Of a stretch of DNA of 64,000 nt, positions 21,801-34,600 are shown one piece after another (within the stretch, counting starts at the first letter, position 1; every line of letters begins with the position of its first letter). The stretch lies in NCBI RefSeq assembly GCF_019393635.1, contig NC_057866.1, positions 496,001-560,000 on the forward strand, read 5' to 3'. This DNA is from Dromiciops gliroides (Eukaryota; Chordata; Mammalia; Microbiotheria; Microbiotheriidae). Made by a program: the position numbers and the translations under genes. The notes below the pieces were generated by a model that saw only the letters and a list, made by a program, of their open reading frames with translations, was not told where the DNA came from and did no database searches.

Positions 21801-24321
21801 TCCTCCTCTCTACCTCCTGGCTGCCTAAAGGTCTCCCTCAGTTTCTTACCTTCAGCAAGGAACCCTTCCTGGACCCTCTAATGTTAGTTCCTTCCCCTTG
21901 GGATGATTTATCCTGGCAATGTGCTGATTGTACCTACTTGTTTGCACTTCATCTCCCTCATTCAGCTGTGAGCTCCCCTGAAGGCAAGGACTGTTTTTTG
22001 CCCCTCACCCCTTTTTTATCTCCAGCACTTGACACTATGCTTGGCATATAGTAGGTGCATAATAAATGCTTGTTGACTGAGTAGCTGATAAGTCAAGCAT
22101 CATTGTCCCCATTTTAAAGATGGGTAAATTGAGGTCCAAAACCTTTGTTCCCGGGCACTGCCCCTGCCTATACCCGATCTCTTCCTAACTCTCTCTTTCC
22201 TGGGCCAGAGCCCCAGGAAAGCGTCTTCATTGTTGTTTTTGTTCAGTTGTGTCCGACTCTGGAGTTTTCCTGACCATTTCCTTCTCCAGCTCATCTTACA
22301 GATGAGGAAACTGAAGCACGCAGGGTGAAGTGACTGGGCCAGGGTCACATAAGTAGGAAGTGCCTGAGGCTGTATTTGAACTCAGGGAGATGAGTCTCCC
22401 TGACTTCAGGCCCAGCACTCTCTGCACTGTGGTGCCCCCTCTCTGCTCAGGAAAATGCAAGAACTTCCAAGATTCCCCTGGCCGAACTCAGTCCAGGGAA
22501 GCCCTGCCACCAGAGAAGTGCCAACTGCCCAGCGTCTCCCAGAGGAGATGCTCCCTTCCTGCCCCCGGGACAGTGGGGATGGGTAAAGATCTCCTTCCCT
22601 AAGCTCCCTGGGGCTGACAAAGAGGCCAGACAGCCAGGTTGTCCCATCTCAGAGCTCTTGGGCTCCTGGGAAGGCAGCACACCCCTGTCACCTGAGTCCT
22701 TCCTTTGTGCTCCTGGCATCGCCTTGCTGGGAGAACAGGTGGGGTGGGAGTGGAAGGAGCTCACAGCAGATCACTAGAGCCTGCGGGCTGCAGCCTTGGG
22801 TCTCCTGGGGCGGGGACGGGGTTGCCTGCAGACTTCATAGTGTAACAGGCTTTGATCTGAGTCCTCTGGCCTAGGATAAGGTTGGGGGAGAGTCGGGGAG
22901 AGCTGAGCCCTGGTAGACACTGGGAAAGAGGCTCTACGGCCAGCCAGCTGGCTGCTTTGGTACCAACGGTCTGCTCTCCTGTGACCGCACAGGTGCCCAT
23001 CTGCCCAATCTGATCCAACTGAAACTGAACAGCAGCCGGCTGGCCTCCATCAGGTAAGCGAGGAGTAAGGGGCCAGAAGCCCCCTTGCTGTCCTTCCTGC
23101 CCTACAGAGGGAGTGCATGGAAGACCATGGACAGTTCCCGTTCTGGCTCTCCCAGGCCTGGGGTGAGGACCCGCCTCCGAGAGGTGTGTCCTGTCCTGCT
23201 TTCCAGGTGGCCTCTAGGCCTCTTCCCTGGTCTCTTTTGGGAAGGGCTCGAGTCCCGACCAGAACACTGACCACTGCCCATTCCTGCCTCTGACAAAGTT
23301 TCTATGCCTGGCCTCCTGCCCTTTGCTGGGGCAGAACCTGGGCTCCCTGAGATCCTTCAGGAGCAATGTCCCAGAATGCCTTGCTTACCTCCTCTTCAGG
23401 AGGAGGTCCTGTGACAGACACAGAAGGGACCCTTCCCTCCCCCCTGCCCCAGCCCAGCTGACTCCCTTTGGGTAGGGGGCGCTGGGAGAAGCCCAAGGCT
23501 GCAGTTGGGTCAGGGCATGGCCAAGGCTGGGCCCACAGACACACGGGAACCGACCCGCACTATTAGGCCCCAGCGTCCCCCGTTTTCTTGGTCACTCTCG
23601 CTCGCCCTTGGGTCTCATCTCTGCGGGTCCCAGGATTCCCAGCCCCTCGGGCCTCTTCCCCAGGCAAACCTCCAAACACTCTCTTCTGGCTTTTTCCATA
23701 ACATGCAGAGCAGAGAAATTGCTCTTGACACTTCAGAGATAGCAGCAAGGGGGCGCCATAATGCCCAGATCAGGGAGATCCGAGTTCAAATCCAGCCTCA
23801 GACACTTCCTAGCTGTGTAACCTTGAGCAAGTCACTGAGCCTCTGTCTGCTTCGGGTTCCTCAACTGTAAAGTGGGGGTGACAGCCCCAGCCTTCCGAGG
23901 GTTTTGTGAGGATCAAATGGGATCATGTTTGTAAAGCACTTAGCGCAGTGCTTGGCACACAGTAGGCACTATGTGAATATTATCCATTGTTATTATTACT
24001 AAGGTCTCCATGACCTTCCTAGAGCTGATCTCTTTGGTCTTTAGGCCCAATAGCACATTCTGCACCCACACGGCCCTTATTGAGGTGAAGGCATCCCATA
24101 ATTTCCCAGTCCTGGCTGAGTAATCTCAGTTCATAGAATCATGGGACCCAGGGCAGGAAGGGGCATTTGAGGCCTACAAGTGTGGGACTCAGCCTGCAAC
24201 ACTGCCAGAGTTAGCCTGGCTCTGATGGAGGGTGGTGTGGCATGCAGTCACAAGCTCCTGGGCTGGCCTTAAAGATGAGGAGGAGGAGGGAGAGGAGGGA
24301 GAGGGGGAGGAGGGGGAAGAA

Positions 24322-24352
<31 letters not shown>

Positions 24353-24487
24353 GGGAAGAGGAGGAGGAGGAAGAGGAAGAGGAGGAAGAGGAAGAGGAGG
24401 AGGAGGAAGAGGAGGAGGAGGGGGAAGAGAAGGAGGAAGAGGAAGAGGAGGAGGAGGAAGAAGAGGAGAAGGAGGAGGAAGAGGAGA

Positions 24488-24548
<61 letters not shown>

Positions 24549-27500
24549 AGAGGAGGAGGAGGAAGAGGAGGAGGAGGGGGAAGAGAAGGAGGAAGAGGAA
24601 GAGGAGGAGAAGGAAGAGGAGGAAGAGGAGGAAGAAGATGGGGAGGAGGAGGAAGAAGAGGAGGAGGAAGAAGGGGAGGGGGAGGGGGAGGAGGGGGAAG
24701 AGGAGGAGGAGAAGGAGGAGGAGGAGGAGGAAGGAGAGGGGGAGGAGGAGGGGGAGCAGGAGAAGGAGGGGGAAGAGGAAGAGGAAGAGGAGGAAGAGAA
24801 GGAAGAAGATGGGGAGGAGGAAGGGGAGGGGGAGGAGGGGGGAGGAGGAGAAGGGGGGAGAAAGAGGGGGAAGGAGGAGGAGGGGGAGGAGGGAGAGGGG
24901 GAGGAGGAGGAAGAAGAGGAGGAGGAGGAAGAGGAAGAGGGGGAGGAGGGGGAGGAGGAGGAGGAAGGGGAGGAAGAAGAGGGGGAGTAGAAAAAGGAAG
25001 AGGAAGAGGAGGGGGAGGGGGAGGAGGAGATGCTGTTGCAAGAAGGGCTCAGGGAGGGCCCTGGAAGGGCCCAGAAGGGAGAGAAGCCGGAGACATGGCC
25101 CCTGAGGACACACTGTAGATGTCTGCTAGGCTCCCCTGAGCCCCGCCCCCAGTCCATGGGGGCCCTGCCAGAGGCACGGGCTCTGCTTGCAAACATCCTT
25201 CCCAGCTTAGACAGAGTACAAGCTCCAAGGTGGGTGAACCGCCAGCCTCTCCTCCCAGTGACTGGTCCGGTTTGCCCTCTTAGAGCGTCTCAGCCCCATC
25301 AGATGATACATACACTTATCTTCTTTGTTTGTTTTGTTTTGGCTTTTTTGCAGGGCAGTTGGGGTTAAGTGACTTGCCCAGGGTCACACGGCTAGTAAGT
25401 GTTAAGTCTCTGAGGCCAGATTTGAACTCAGGTCCTCCTGAATCCAGAGCCGGTGCTCTATCCACTGCACCACCTAGCTGTCCCCATACACTTATCTTTA
25501 AGGGGCCTTTTGCCTCCCTCCAGTTGCCTTTTCTCAGCCTTTGCTTGGCTTTGTCTTTGCTTGACAAGCGTTATTAACTGAGAGTAGAGAATGAAGCAGG
25601 CAGTGCCTCAAGGGATGAGGTCAGAAGCCCATCTTTTCTTAGTTTGTGATGGCACGGATGGTTCCAGAACAGCCGTACACATCTCCTAACACATTCCAGC
25701 TCAAGTTGCTTGCAGCCGGCCCTCTCAAAGAGAAGCCTTTGTTCTCATTCTAGCGGCATCAGGCAAGTGCAATCTCTGCCCACCCCCACTCCCCAAGGGT
25801 TTTCCAGGGCCCAGAGCCTCGTGCCTCTTTGGCCTCCCTTCTGCTGAGGAGGGACTGGGACCCTGCCGTCACGCCCCATGAGGGGCTGCCTTCTTGACTG
25901 AAGGATTACCTGGTAGCTTGGACACTCTTCATTTTTGTAGGTCCATCGCTATTCCTGTATTTTCTTAGTGAAAACTACAGCAAGCCCAATTTTCTTTTAT
26001 TTTCTCTCTGGATAGCAGTGTGAACTTACTATCAGAGTAAGGGCTTGGATGTACCAGTGGGTGCCATCTGCCTTCCTTCTTCTGATCCCCAGGTGCCACT
26101 GGACAATGGAGACTGGGTCCCCTGAAATGTAACCTTTAGCACAGTTTGTGTCTAGTGAATGAAGGGGAGAAGACAAACAGTCCTGGAGGCAAACGTACTC
26201 CCCCAAGAAGGAGCAGAGACAGATAACCACCTGCTTCCCCAAGTGGATTTTCTGGCTGGCCAGGCAGAGAATCACCTTGACCTGTGACCATCTAGCCAGA
26301 GGATAGAGGATACACCCAGTTCTCTCACTGTCACCTTTTTCTTTTCCTCAGATGGTGAAATTGTTGACACAAGCTGGGAGGCTAGAGGTGAACAGTGGAA
26401 AAGGCTGGTAGACATGTAGGAGATAGGTGGAAAGGCAAGGGGGTCCAAGCAGTCAGCTGGTATGGACTGAGTTGGTTATGGTCCCAGAGAACCCAAAGAC
26501 TGGGGTCTGCAGTAGAGTCTGGGCTGCTAATTCTAAGGTGACAGGAAAGAAGCAAGCCCATGTTCCATGGGGTGACTCCCTCAAGCCACAGACCAGAAGA
26601 GTGACCCCGTGATTGCCACCCCACCAAATCATACATTCTTGTTTAGTTCATTTAAGATCCACACTCTTGCCTTGGAGTACGTAGAATAGTTTTCTGGAAG
26701 CTTGTGGAGAAATTCTATCTGCAAATAGGGAAAATCATCATTTTATAATCTTCAGGATCACAAGATGTTCATGGGTGACGTGGCATTATGTGACATGATA
26801 CAATGTATACCATGCCATGACATCATATAACACACCATCTATCTAACTAACACCTGCGCCAAGTCCCAGAGTCCCCATGTTGCTGGGGTCAGGCTTCCTA
26901 AAGAGACCTCCTTGCATGCAGAAAAGCCCTGGGTGGGAATCTTTTCTCAGACACTTACTACCTGGGTGACCCTCACTGTTCCTCAGCTTCTTTCCTTGTA
27001 AAATGGGGTGGGGGTAGAGGCTCAGTGACCTCTAAGGTCCCATTTCAGCTCCAGATTTTCAATCCTATGATCTCACTGTGACTCAGTTTCCTCATCTATA
27101 AAATGAAGGGGTTGGACTAGATAGCATACCTCTATGGTCTCTTCCACCCTATGATGGCCACCACAATCTTGATTGTCTCTTTTATCCAAATTTATCAGGA
27201 TCTTTCCTTTTTAAATCATAAAAGCATTTTATTGTTTTCCAGTTACATGTAAAGATGGTCTTCAACATTTGTTTTCATAAAATTTTTAGTTCTGAATTTT
27301 TCTCCCTCCCTCCCTTCCCTCCCCCATCCCCAAGACAGAAAGCAGTCTGATATAGGTTGTATATGTACAATCACATTAAACATACTTCTGCACCAGTCAT
27401 GTTGTGAAAGAAGAATCAGAACAAAAGGGAAAAACCTCAAGAAACACAAGTAGAAAAAGTCTGGTTCAACCTGCAATCAGATTCCACAGTTCTTATTTCT

Positions 27501-28615
27501 GGATAGGGAGAACATTTTCCATCCTGAGTTCTTTGGGATTGTCTTGGATCATTGTATTGCTGAGAAGAGCCAAGTCTATCCCAGTTGATCATCACACAGT
27601 GTTGCTATTACTGTGTACAATATTCTCCTGGTTCCATCAGGATCTTTTGAAAAAGAATATTTTACCTAGAACAAAAACTGACCACTTTTGTTCTTTCTGG
27701 CACTGAGCTGCCAGCTCCAGCTGGGCTCCCCTTCTCCCACACAGGTCTTGGGGAAGGCAGCCTGTCTTTTGTTCAGGGCAACACTTTGTCACAGCCCCCC
27801 GTGACCCCAGATTCCCAGATAGTCTGGAGCCCGCTGCAAGATGATGACACCTTTGGTTGGCCAGGGCAGCTAGGTGAGGCTTTGAATACTGGACAAGCCC
27901 TGGAATCAGGAAGACTGAGTCTCTGATGCTTCCTAGCTGCTGGACCCTGAGCCAGTAAGGGTCAAAACTCTCCCAGCTTCAGTCTCCTCATTTGTAAAGT
28001 GGGGATAAAAACAGTCCCTATATCCCAGTGTTGTATAGCAATCATCTTAAAGCATCCTTAAGCTATTAACTACAAATTCCATAGATTCTTATCCTAGAGA
28101 GGACCTTCTTTCCCTTCAGAAGTTCAGGGCTATTTAAACACCCCATATGGATATACATATCTTATATCTGTCAAGTGTGGGCACCCCAGATCAATGATTC
28201 TAGGTGGCTATTTAGCTGTATGGATGTACCTTGAAAGTGGCATGGAGAGATATATCTGGAATCTGACTTGTCCCTCTCCGAGGGAGTGTGATTTCCTCCA
28301 TAAGAGAGAAGGAGGGAGGGCAGCTAGGTGGCGCAGTGGATAAAGTACAGGCCCTGGAGTCAGGAGGACCTGAGTTCAAATCCGGCCTCAGACACTTAAC
28401 ACTTACTAGCTGTGTGACCCTGGGCAAGTCACTTAACCCCAATTGCCTCACTAAAAAAAAGAGAGAGAGAGAGAGAAGGAGGGGGAGCAGCTAGGTGATG
28501 CAGTGGATGAAGCACTGGCCTTGGATTCAAGAGGACCTGAGTTCAGATCCAACCTCAGACACTTGACACTTACTAGTTGTGTGACCCTGGGCAAGTCACT
28601 TAACCCCAATTGCCC

Positions 28616-28683
<68 letters not shown>

Positions 28684-31600
28684 AGAAAGGCACTGGTTAG
28701 GTGACTGCCCTTTCTCCCCTATGTCCAAGAGAATTCTGGGATTGGGTTTCTAGCTATCTCTCCCTCAAATACTGCTGTTCTTTTTTTGGGAGGGCAATGA
28801 GGGTTAAGTGACTTGCCCAGGGTCACACAGCTAGTGTCAAGTGTCTGAGACTGGATTTGAACTCAGGTCCTCCTGAATCCAGGGCTGGTGCTTTATCCAC
28901 TGCACCACCCAGCTGCCCTCAATACTGCAGTAGGTTCAGAACAAGAGCTCCAGCACTATCATGCTCACCTTCTCTTCTTCCCACCAAATGCTAGTCACAT
29001 GAAAAACCATTACAAATAGGAAATGGCATGTCAACCCATTTATCCAAGCAACAGAATGCAGATATCGATTGGAATGTGCCAAAGAATGTACCAGAGTGTA
29101 GCTGCTCTGGCAGTGAGATGAGGTCTCTGCCAAACCCAAGAAAGGGCCTGATTTTTCTCAATGTCAAGTCTCCAAAGTGTCCATGGAGGCAAGCAGGGAA
29201 TCGTTCACGATGGAGATCTCACTTCCCCTGCATGTCTACGGCTCTCTTCTGCAGGCTTCCCCCACTCATCCATGGGACCAAGTGTGGGGATGTAGGGAGT
29301 GGGGCAGGGCTTAATTAGTAGAAATCTCTTTTCTCTCTCCCATTTGCTATTCTATTAAAAAAAGAGAAAAAAGAAAACAATTGCTTCTAATATGCATAAT
29401 CGAGTAACAAATTCTTCCATAAAATAGATAGTAGTGCATGGCCTATGGATGGGACAGGTTCTCTTGTGCTATAAGAAATGAGGAAGAGGCCCAGCCATGA
29501 CAGGCTTGAAAAGCCAAGCAGAGGGTTTGATGTTGGAGCCTAGATGTCATTGACAGGAGGGGGTAGGTGATGTTGTCAAACTTGTCCCTTAAGAAGATCA
29601 CTTTGGTCTCTGAGGGGATGGAATGGAGTGAGGAGAGACTTGAGTCAGCAATGATCACAGGTGTTCAGATGGGAAGTGATGTCAGAGGAGGGAAGGGGGC
29701 AAAAGGTGAGAGGGATCCAGGGCTCAGAGAGGAGCCCAGGAGGATGGTGGAGAAGCGAGGAGGACGGGAGGGCATGGGGGAGATGATGAGGTCCATTTGG
29801 ACGTCTTGAGTTTAAGACGTCTATGGGACATCTAGTCTAAAGTGTCTCAGCAGCGGTAGGATATAGGAGACTGGTCGTCAGAAGGGAAGTGGAAGCTGAT
29901 GAGATCACCCAGTGAGACAGTAGGCAGAGGAGGCAGGCCTGGCCTGGCTGAACAGCCAGCAATGGAGGCTGGCAGACAGGCAGGAGGGGAGCCAGGAGAG
30001 AAGGCAATATGAAAGAGAGGAGGGGGATCCACAGTGGCAGAGGCCGCTGGTCACTTGGATGATGAGGTCAGGAGCCCGACTGGAGACTAGGAAGGGAATG
30101 CAAGGAGAGGAAGTGGAGACGCCTCTTGTAAACGGGAAGGGAAATGTCAGGGATGGATTGAGGGGATGTCTTTCAAGGATGGGGGAGACACTAGCACGCA
30201 GTGGTGCAAGGGACAGGGAAGCAGCCAGGAGCCAGGGAGAGACTGAGGATGCCAGAGGGGGCAATCTGTTGGAGGAGACAAGATGGAAGAGAGGAAGAAG
30301 AAGCATTGACCTTGGCCAGGAGTGAGGCCACCTCCGTGGGAGGCAGGGCCAAAGGATGAGAGAATGGCAGAAGGCATCTGAGGGATGGGAGATGAGGGAG
30401 AGGGGAGAAGAGGGAGCTCCCAGTGAGTGGCCTCCACTTTGCCAGTAAAATACGAGGCGGGGGCCTTGGCTGAGAGGGTGGGGAAGGGGGGCCATGGCAG
30501 GTTTTTGGAAGAACTGCTGTGGGGGTGGAAAAGGACAAGGTGAGAATTCCTGGTGGACAAATGTAAAGTTCGCACTTGGGATCAACTTCATGAGTTCCAG
30601 GTGGGGCAGGGTGACATGGCTGAACACGATGACACACAGAGGCCATCACCCCCTTGACCTTGCCAGGAACCACAAGCTCTCTGCCTCCTGTCCATGGACC
30701 CTGAAATGCCCTGGTCCAATCACAGCCTGTTGTCACCCACCTCTCCCTCCGCTTGCTCCTCATCCTCCCTGTGCCCGGCCGTCTTCCTGCAAAGAGGCCA
30801 AGTTAGACACGATGTCTGTCAGGAGAAGCTTCCTAACAATGAGTGCTGTTACCCCCCATCTTGAGAGGGCTTGGGGCAGGGACCAGATGGGCACTCACCA
30901 AGGCCTGGATAGGGGGTTTTCATGCATGAGATAGACCGTGGGCTGGCCACCCAAGTTCCTCCCGATTCTCAAAGCTTGTGCATTAGGGCTTCCTCATCTC
31001 TTACCAGGAGCCTGTCTTGCTGATGTTTTACTCTGTGACCCAGAAATCCAAATCTCATGAATACCCCACAAATCTGCCTTCCATGTGCTGCAGCACTAAA
31101 ACAATCACCCATTCCCCCTGTGCCAGGACATTGGCGCCTCTGGCCAGGCTCACCTGAGTCACTGCCATCGAAGGGGGCTCTCTGCTCCTAAGGAGACAGC
31201 AGCTCTCCATTGTCGGCAAGTTGGCCTATAGGCTCCACTAGCAGGCGGTGGCTGCGCACCCCTCTTCTTGCATTTTTTGGCAGCTGGTGGCACCATGGAC
31301 AGAGACCTGGGCTTGGCCTCAGGAAGACCTGAGTTCCAATCTGACCTCAGACACTTACTAGCTGTGGCAGGTGACTTCACTTCTGTTTGTCTCTGTTTCC
31401 TCAGCTGGAAAGTGAGTCCATTATGATCTTTGCTGCTGAAGCTGACGCTGGGTCTTCTCTTCCTGGAGGCCCTTCCCTCACTCATCACAATCTCCCCTCT
31501 GATCTCTTGCAAGGGACCTGGGCACCTCCCTGTCTCGCCTTCAGATTCTATGGATGGTTCGCTGTGGGCTGGCAGACTTGGATGGAATCTGTTCCCTTAG

Positions 31601-34600
31601 CTCTCTGAAGGTAGGCTGCTCTCTGATCTATTTCCTGTAGACCCCTAGGAGCCCTGGCATCCCCAGAAAACCAGAACACTACCTGCTCATGTCCTCTCCT
31701 GGGACCTCAAAGGGTCAAGGTTTCCCAGGATGTCCTGGGCCCCTTGGCTCTCAGTTCCCAAGTGTCCTCTCAGGCCTGGGGGAGGGAGCAGCTCTGGGGA
31801 AGAGTTCAGGGGCCCCTCTCAGCAGACCTGGTGGGCATGAGCTCAGTGCCTTTGTGCCTCTTGCTTTACTCACAAGCCAAAGAGGACCATCAGGATCCCT
31901 TGGGGTTTAAAAGAGGCAGAACAAAGGGGCAGCTAGGTGGCACAGTGGATAGAGCACTGACCCTGGAGTCAGGAGGACCTGAGTTCAAATCCGGCCTCAG
32001 ACACTTATCACTTACTAGCTGTGTGACTCTAGGGCAAGTCACTTAACCCCAACTGCCCTGAAAAAAAAAAGAAAAAAAAAGAGTCAGGACAAGAGGGAGA
32101 ATTCTCAAAAGGAATGGGGCTAAGAGGTTACTGAGAACAAGGAAGGACCAGCATGCATACAAGACATTCCTCACAGCACAATTTGTGAGAGCTGAAAGCC
32201 AGAGACAAGGCATGTGCCCAAGGATTGGGGGCTGGGCTGTCAAGGGACAGTGCTCCATATGCCCCAAGAAGGAACCAATATGAGGAACCCACAGGCCAAC
32301 AGGGGCCTGGGCTGAACTGGAGAAGAATGAAGAGATCAACACCAGCAGCCCAGATTGCCGGGCCAAGGACACAACCGCCCGCCACCCCCAAGAGGCCTAA
32401 TCTCAGAATGTCCCCCTACAGGCCTGGGTCACATGTGTCAGCACATTTTACAGAAGATAAGGCAAGTCTGGAGAAAGAGAATGGCAGTGAGCTTTCAGAG
32501 GGGGGGGCTTCTCCACTCCCACCCCTGCTTTCAGAGGGGGGGGATTCTCCACTCCCACCCCTGCTTTGGGGGGGGGGGCTTCTCCACTCCCACCCCTGCT
32601 TTCAGGGGGGGGCTTCTCCACTCCCACCCCTGCTTTCAGAGGGCACTTCAGAGGGGGGGACTTCTCCACTCCCACCCCTGCTTTCAGAGGGCACTTCAGA
32701 GGGGGGGGACTTCTCCACTCCCACCCCTGCTTTCAGAGGGCACTTCAGAGGGGGGGGACTTCTCCACTCCCACCCTGCTCCGGTGCAGAGGGCCCCAAGA
32801 GACACATGGGCAGCTCTCCATCTGCTGCTGTTGCTGCTGCTCCCCTCCGGGGTCCAGAGGCTTCTGAGGCCCCATCTATTGAGAAGATGTTGGGATTCTG
32901 GACTTGAACTGGACTTCCAGTCTAGCCCAAACCTTAATGCACACTCCTCCTTTAACATCCCCAACCGCTTCATGAAGCCCTCAGGGATGGGAAACTCACT
33001 GCCTTTTGAGGGAGCATAATAAGTTATTAGAAGTTTCTCCTGTAGTCAAGTCTGGCTCCCATTGCTCACAGCCTTGGCCTCTTCGACCTCTGCCAGCCCG
33101 TCCCTCTCCTGCTTGCCCCCTCTGGACATCGTGCAGCTGAACACCAACACTCAGAACTGACCACAGGCCTCCAGATGGCACCTAACAGTCATGGCCTCCG
33201 CAACTCCAGAAGCTCAGCCATTGAGCTCTCGGCTCCCAACTCCCACCTCACTCTGCTGCCTCACACCAAGCTTGCGGTCTGCTTTGTATAGCCCCCAGAC
33301 CCTCTCCAGATGCTGCCTAGACACCCTCCCACCCTCTTGATTTTCCATTCTTCATCTTCAGTTTCACAGCACGGTGGATAGAAAGCATGACCCAGAAACA
33401 GGAGAGACCTGGGGGCGAGTGCCCCCTCTTAAGACACAGCGGCTGTGCAGTGCCCCTCGGAAACTCTCGAAGACTAAGTCACAGGGCAGACCCTCACCAG
33501 CATTGTAGTGAGACATCTTACTGAGCCCTGAGCCAGTCCAAAAAACCTTCATCTGGTTTGGTCGAGATGATTTGGGCATATGCAGGTGTGACGAGTATCC
33601 AAGGCCAAAAGTCGTTCGCCAGCAGAGAGCCCAGTGCTGATCCCCAAGGTCCTCCACTGGAGGCCTCTTGCAAGTCTTTGGCAACCTGTGGGTCCAGCCA
33701 TTCAGACAGTTCCAAATTCACTGTGCTCTCCTTCTGTTTGAGGCAAACCCTGTCAGCAAAGGGCCGGGCCTAGTCTGGTCTTTGGAAGTCAGGACCACAC
33801 GTATCCTCTCCTGTCCTGGCCACAGTCTTTCAGATATCCCTGACAGTGCCATGTTCATTGGGCTATCTCACCACTCCTTTTGAGTTTGAAGTGCCCATCT
33901 ATCCTCTTTGTTCTGACCTTCTCAGTGCAAACAAAAGTCATTCTCTTTGTTGAAGAAAACAGCCAAGACACTTTCTGCTCTGCTCTCTCTCAGCTGCTCT
34001 TTATCCATAACCCTTCTCCCTGCATAGGGCTCCTGCCTCCTCCCTGATTCTCATCCTTGACCCCAGAGAGCCCCAAACCCCAGCAGCCCACTCGGCTCCC
34101 TCTCCGGCCTCGGCTCTCACAGGCCAGCCAAGTGCTTGCATTCATCTGCTGTTGCCTGCCCTAGCCTCTTCCACTCTGTGACCGCGTTGTTTGGTGTGCT
34201 CCCTGTGTGGCCACATCAATGATGAGGGAATAATGGTGAGGGTGTTGGAGATACCAAACAGTTGAGGATAGAAGGTTGGGCTCATTACCCGTAGCTCCTG
34301 TGGTTTCCGCAAAGAGGCGAGGTCGTTGAAGGAAGATGATGCAGCAGGTCTGGGGAGTGAAATAAGAGAGTTGATTCCATGTCTTTTTATAATTGATCCT
34401 GCTTCAAGTTCATCAGTTTTGTCCTGTAACTGCCTAAGTCATGGTTTTTTGTCTCTAACCTTCGCTCAGAAATCCAGTTGGCCTGCGATGAGTTAAGTTT
34501 AGACATTCAGTTCTGCTAATCATTGTTCTACTCTTTTTTTTTTTTTAGTTTAGTTTTTTTTGGTGAGGCAACTGGGGTTAAGCGACTTGCCCAGGGTCAC

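Noticed and set aside
21337-22051. Pro/Ser/Leu-rich ORFs of 163 and 224 codons
   Set aside because: Translation of a homopyrimidine simple repeat inside LRRC56 intron 2.
24232-25196. Glu-rich, Arg-rich, Ser-rich and Leu-rich ORFs of 250-335 codons on both strands
   Set aside because: They arise from the homopurine tract, which has no stop codons in several frames. There is no splice context or homology, and the same DNA is open in most frames.
28212-28700. Recurring peptide RQLGLSDLPRVTQLVSVKCL in many ORFs
   Set aside because: This is the antisense translation of the tRNA-derived SINE, repeated wherever the SINE occurs; it is not a protein family.
32225-33019. 264-codon plus-strand ORF with repeated SPLPPLLSEGG
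   Set aside because: It is minisatellite translation. The minisatellite lies in intron 4, and unit lengths of 35-53 bp do not hold one frame consistently.
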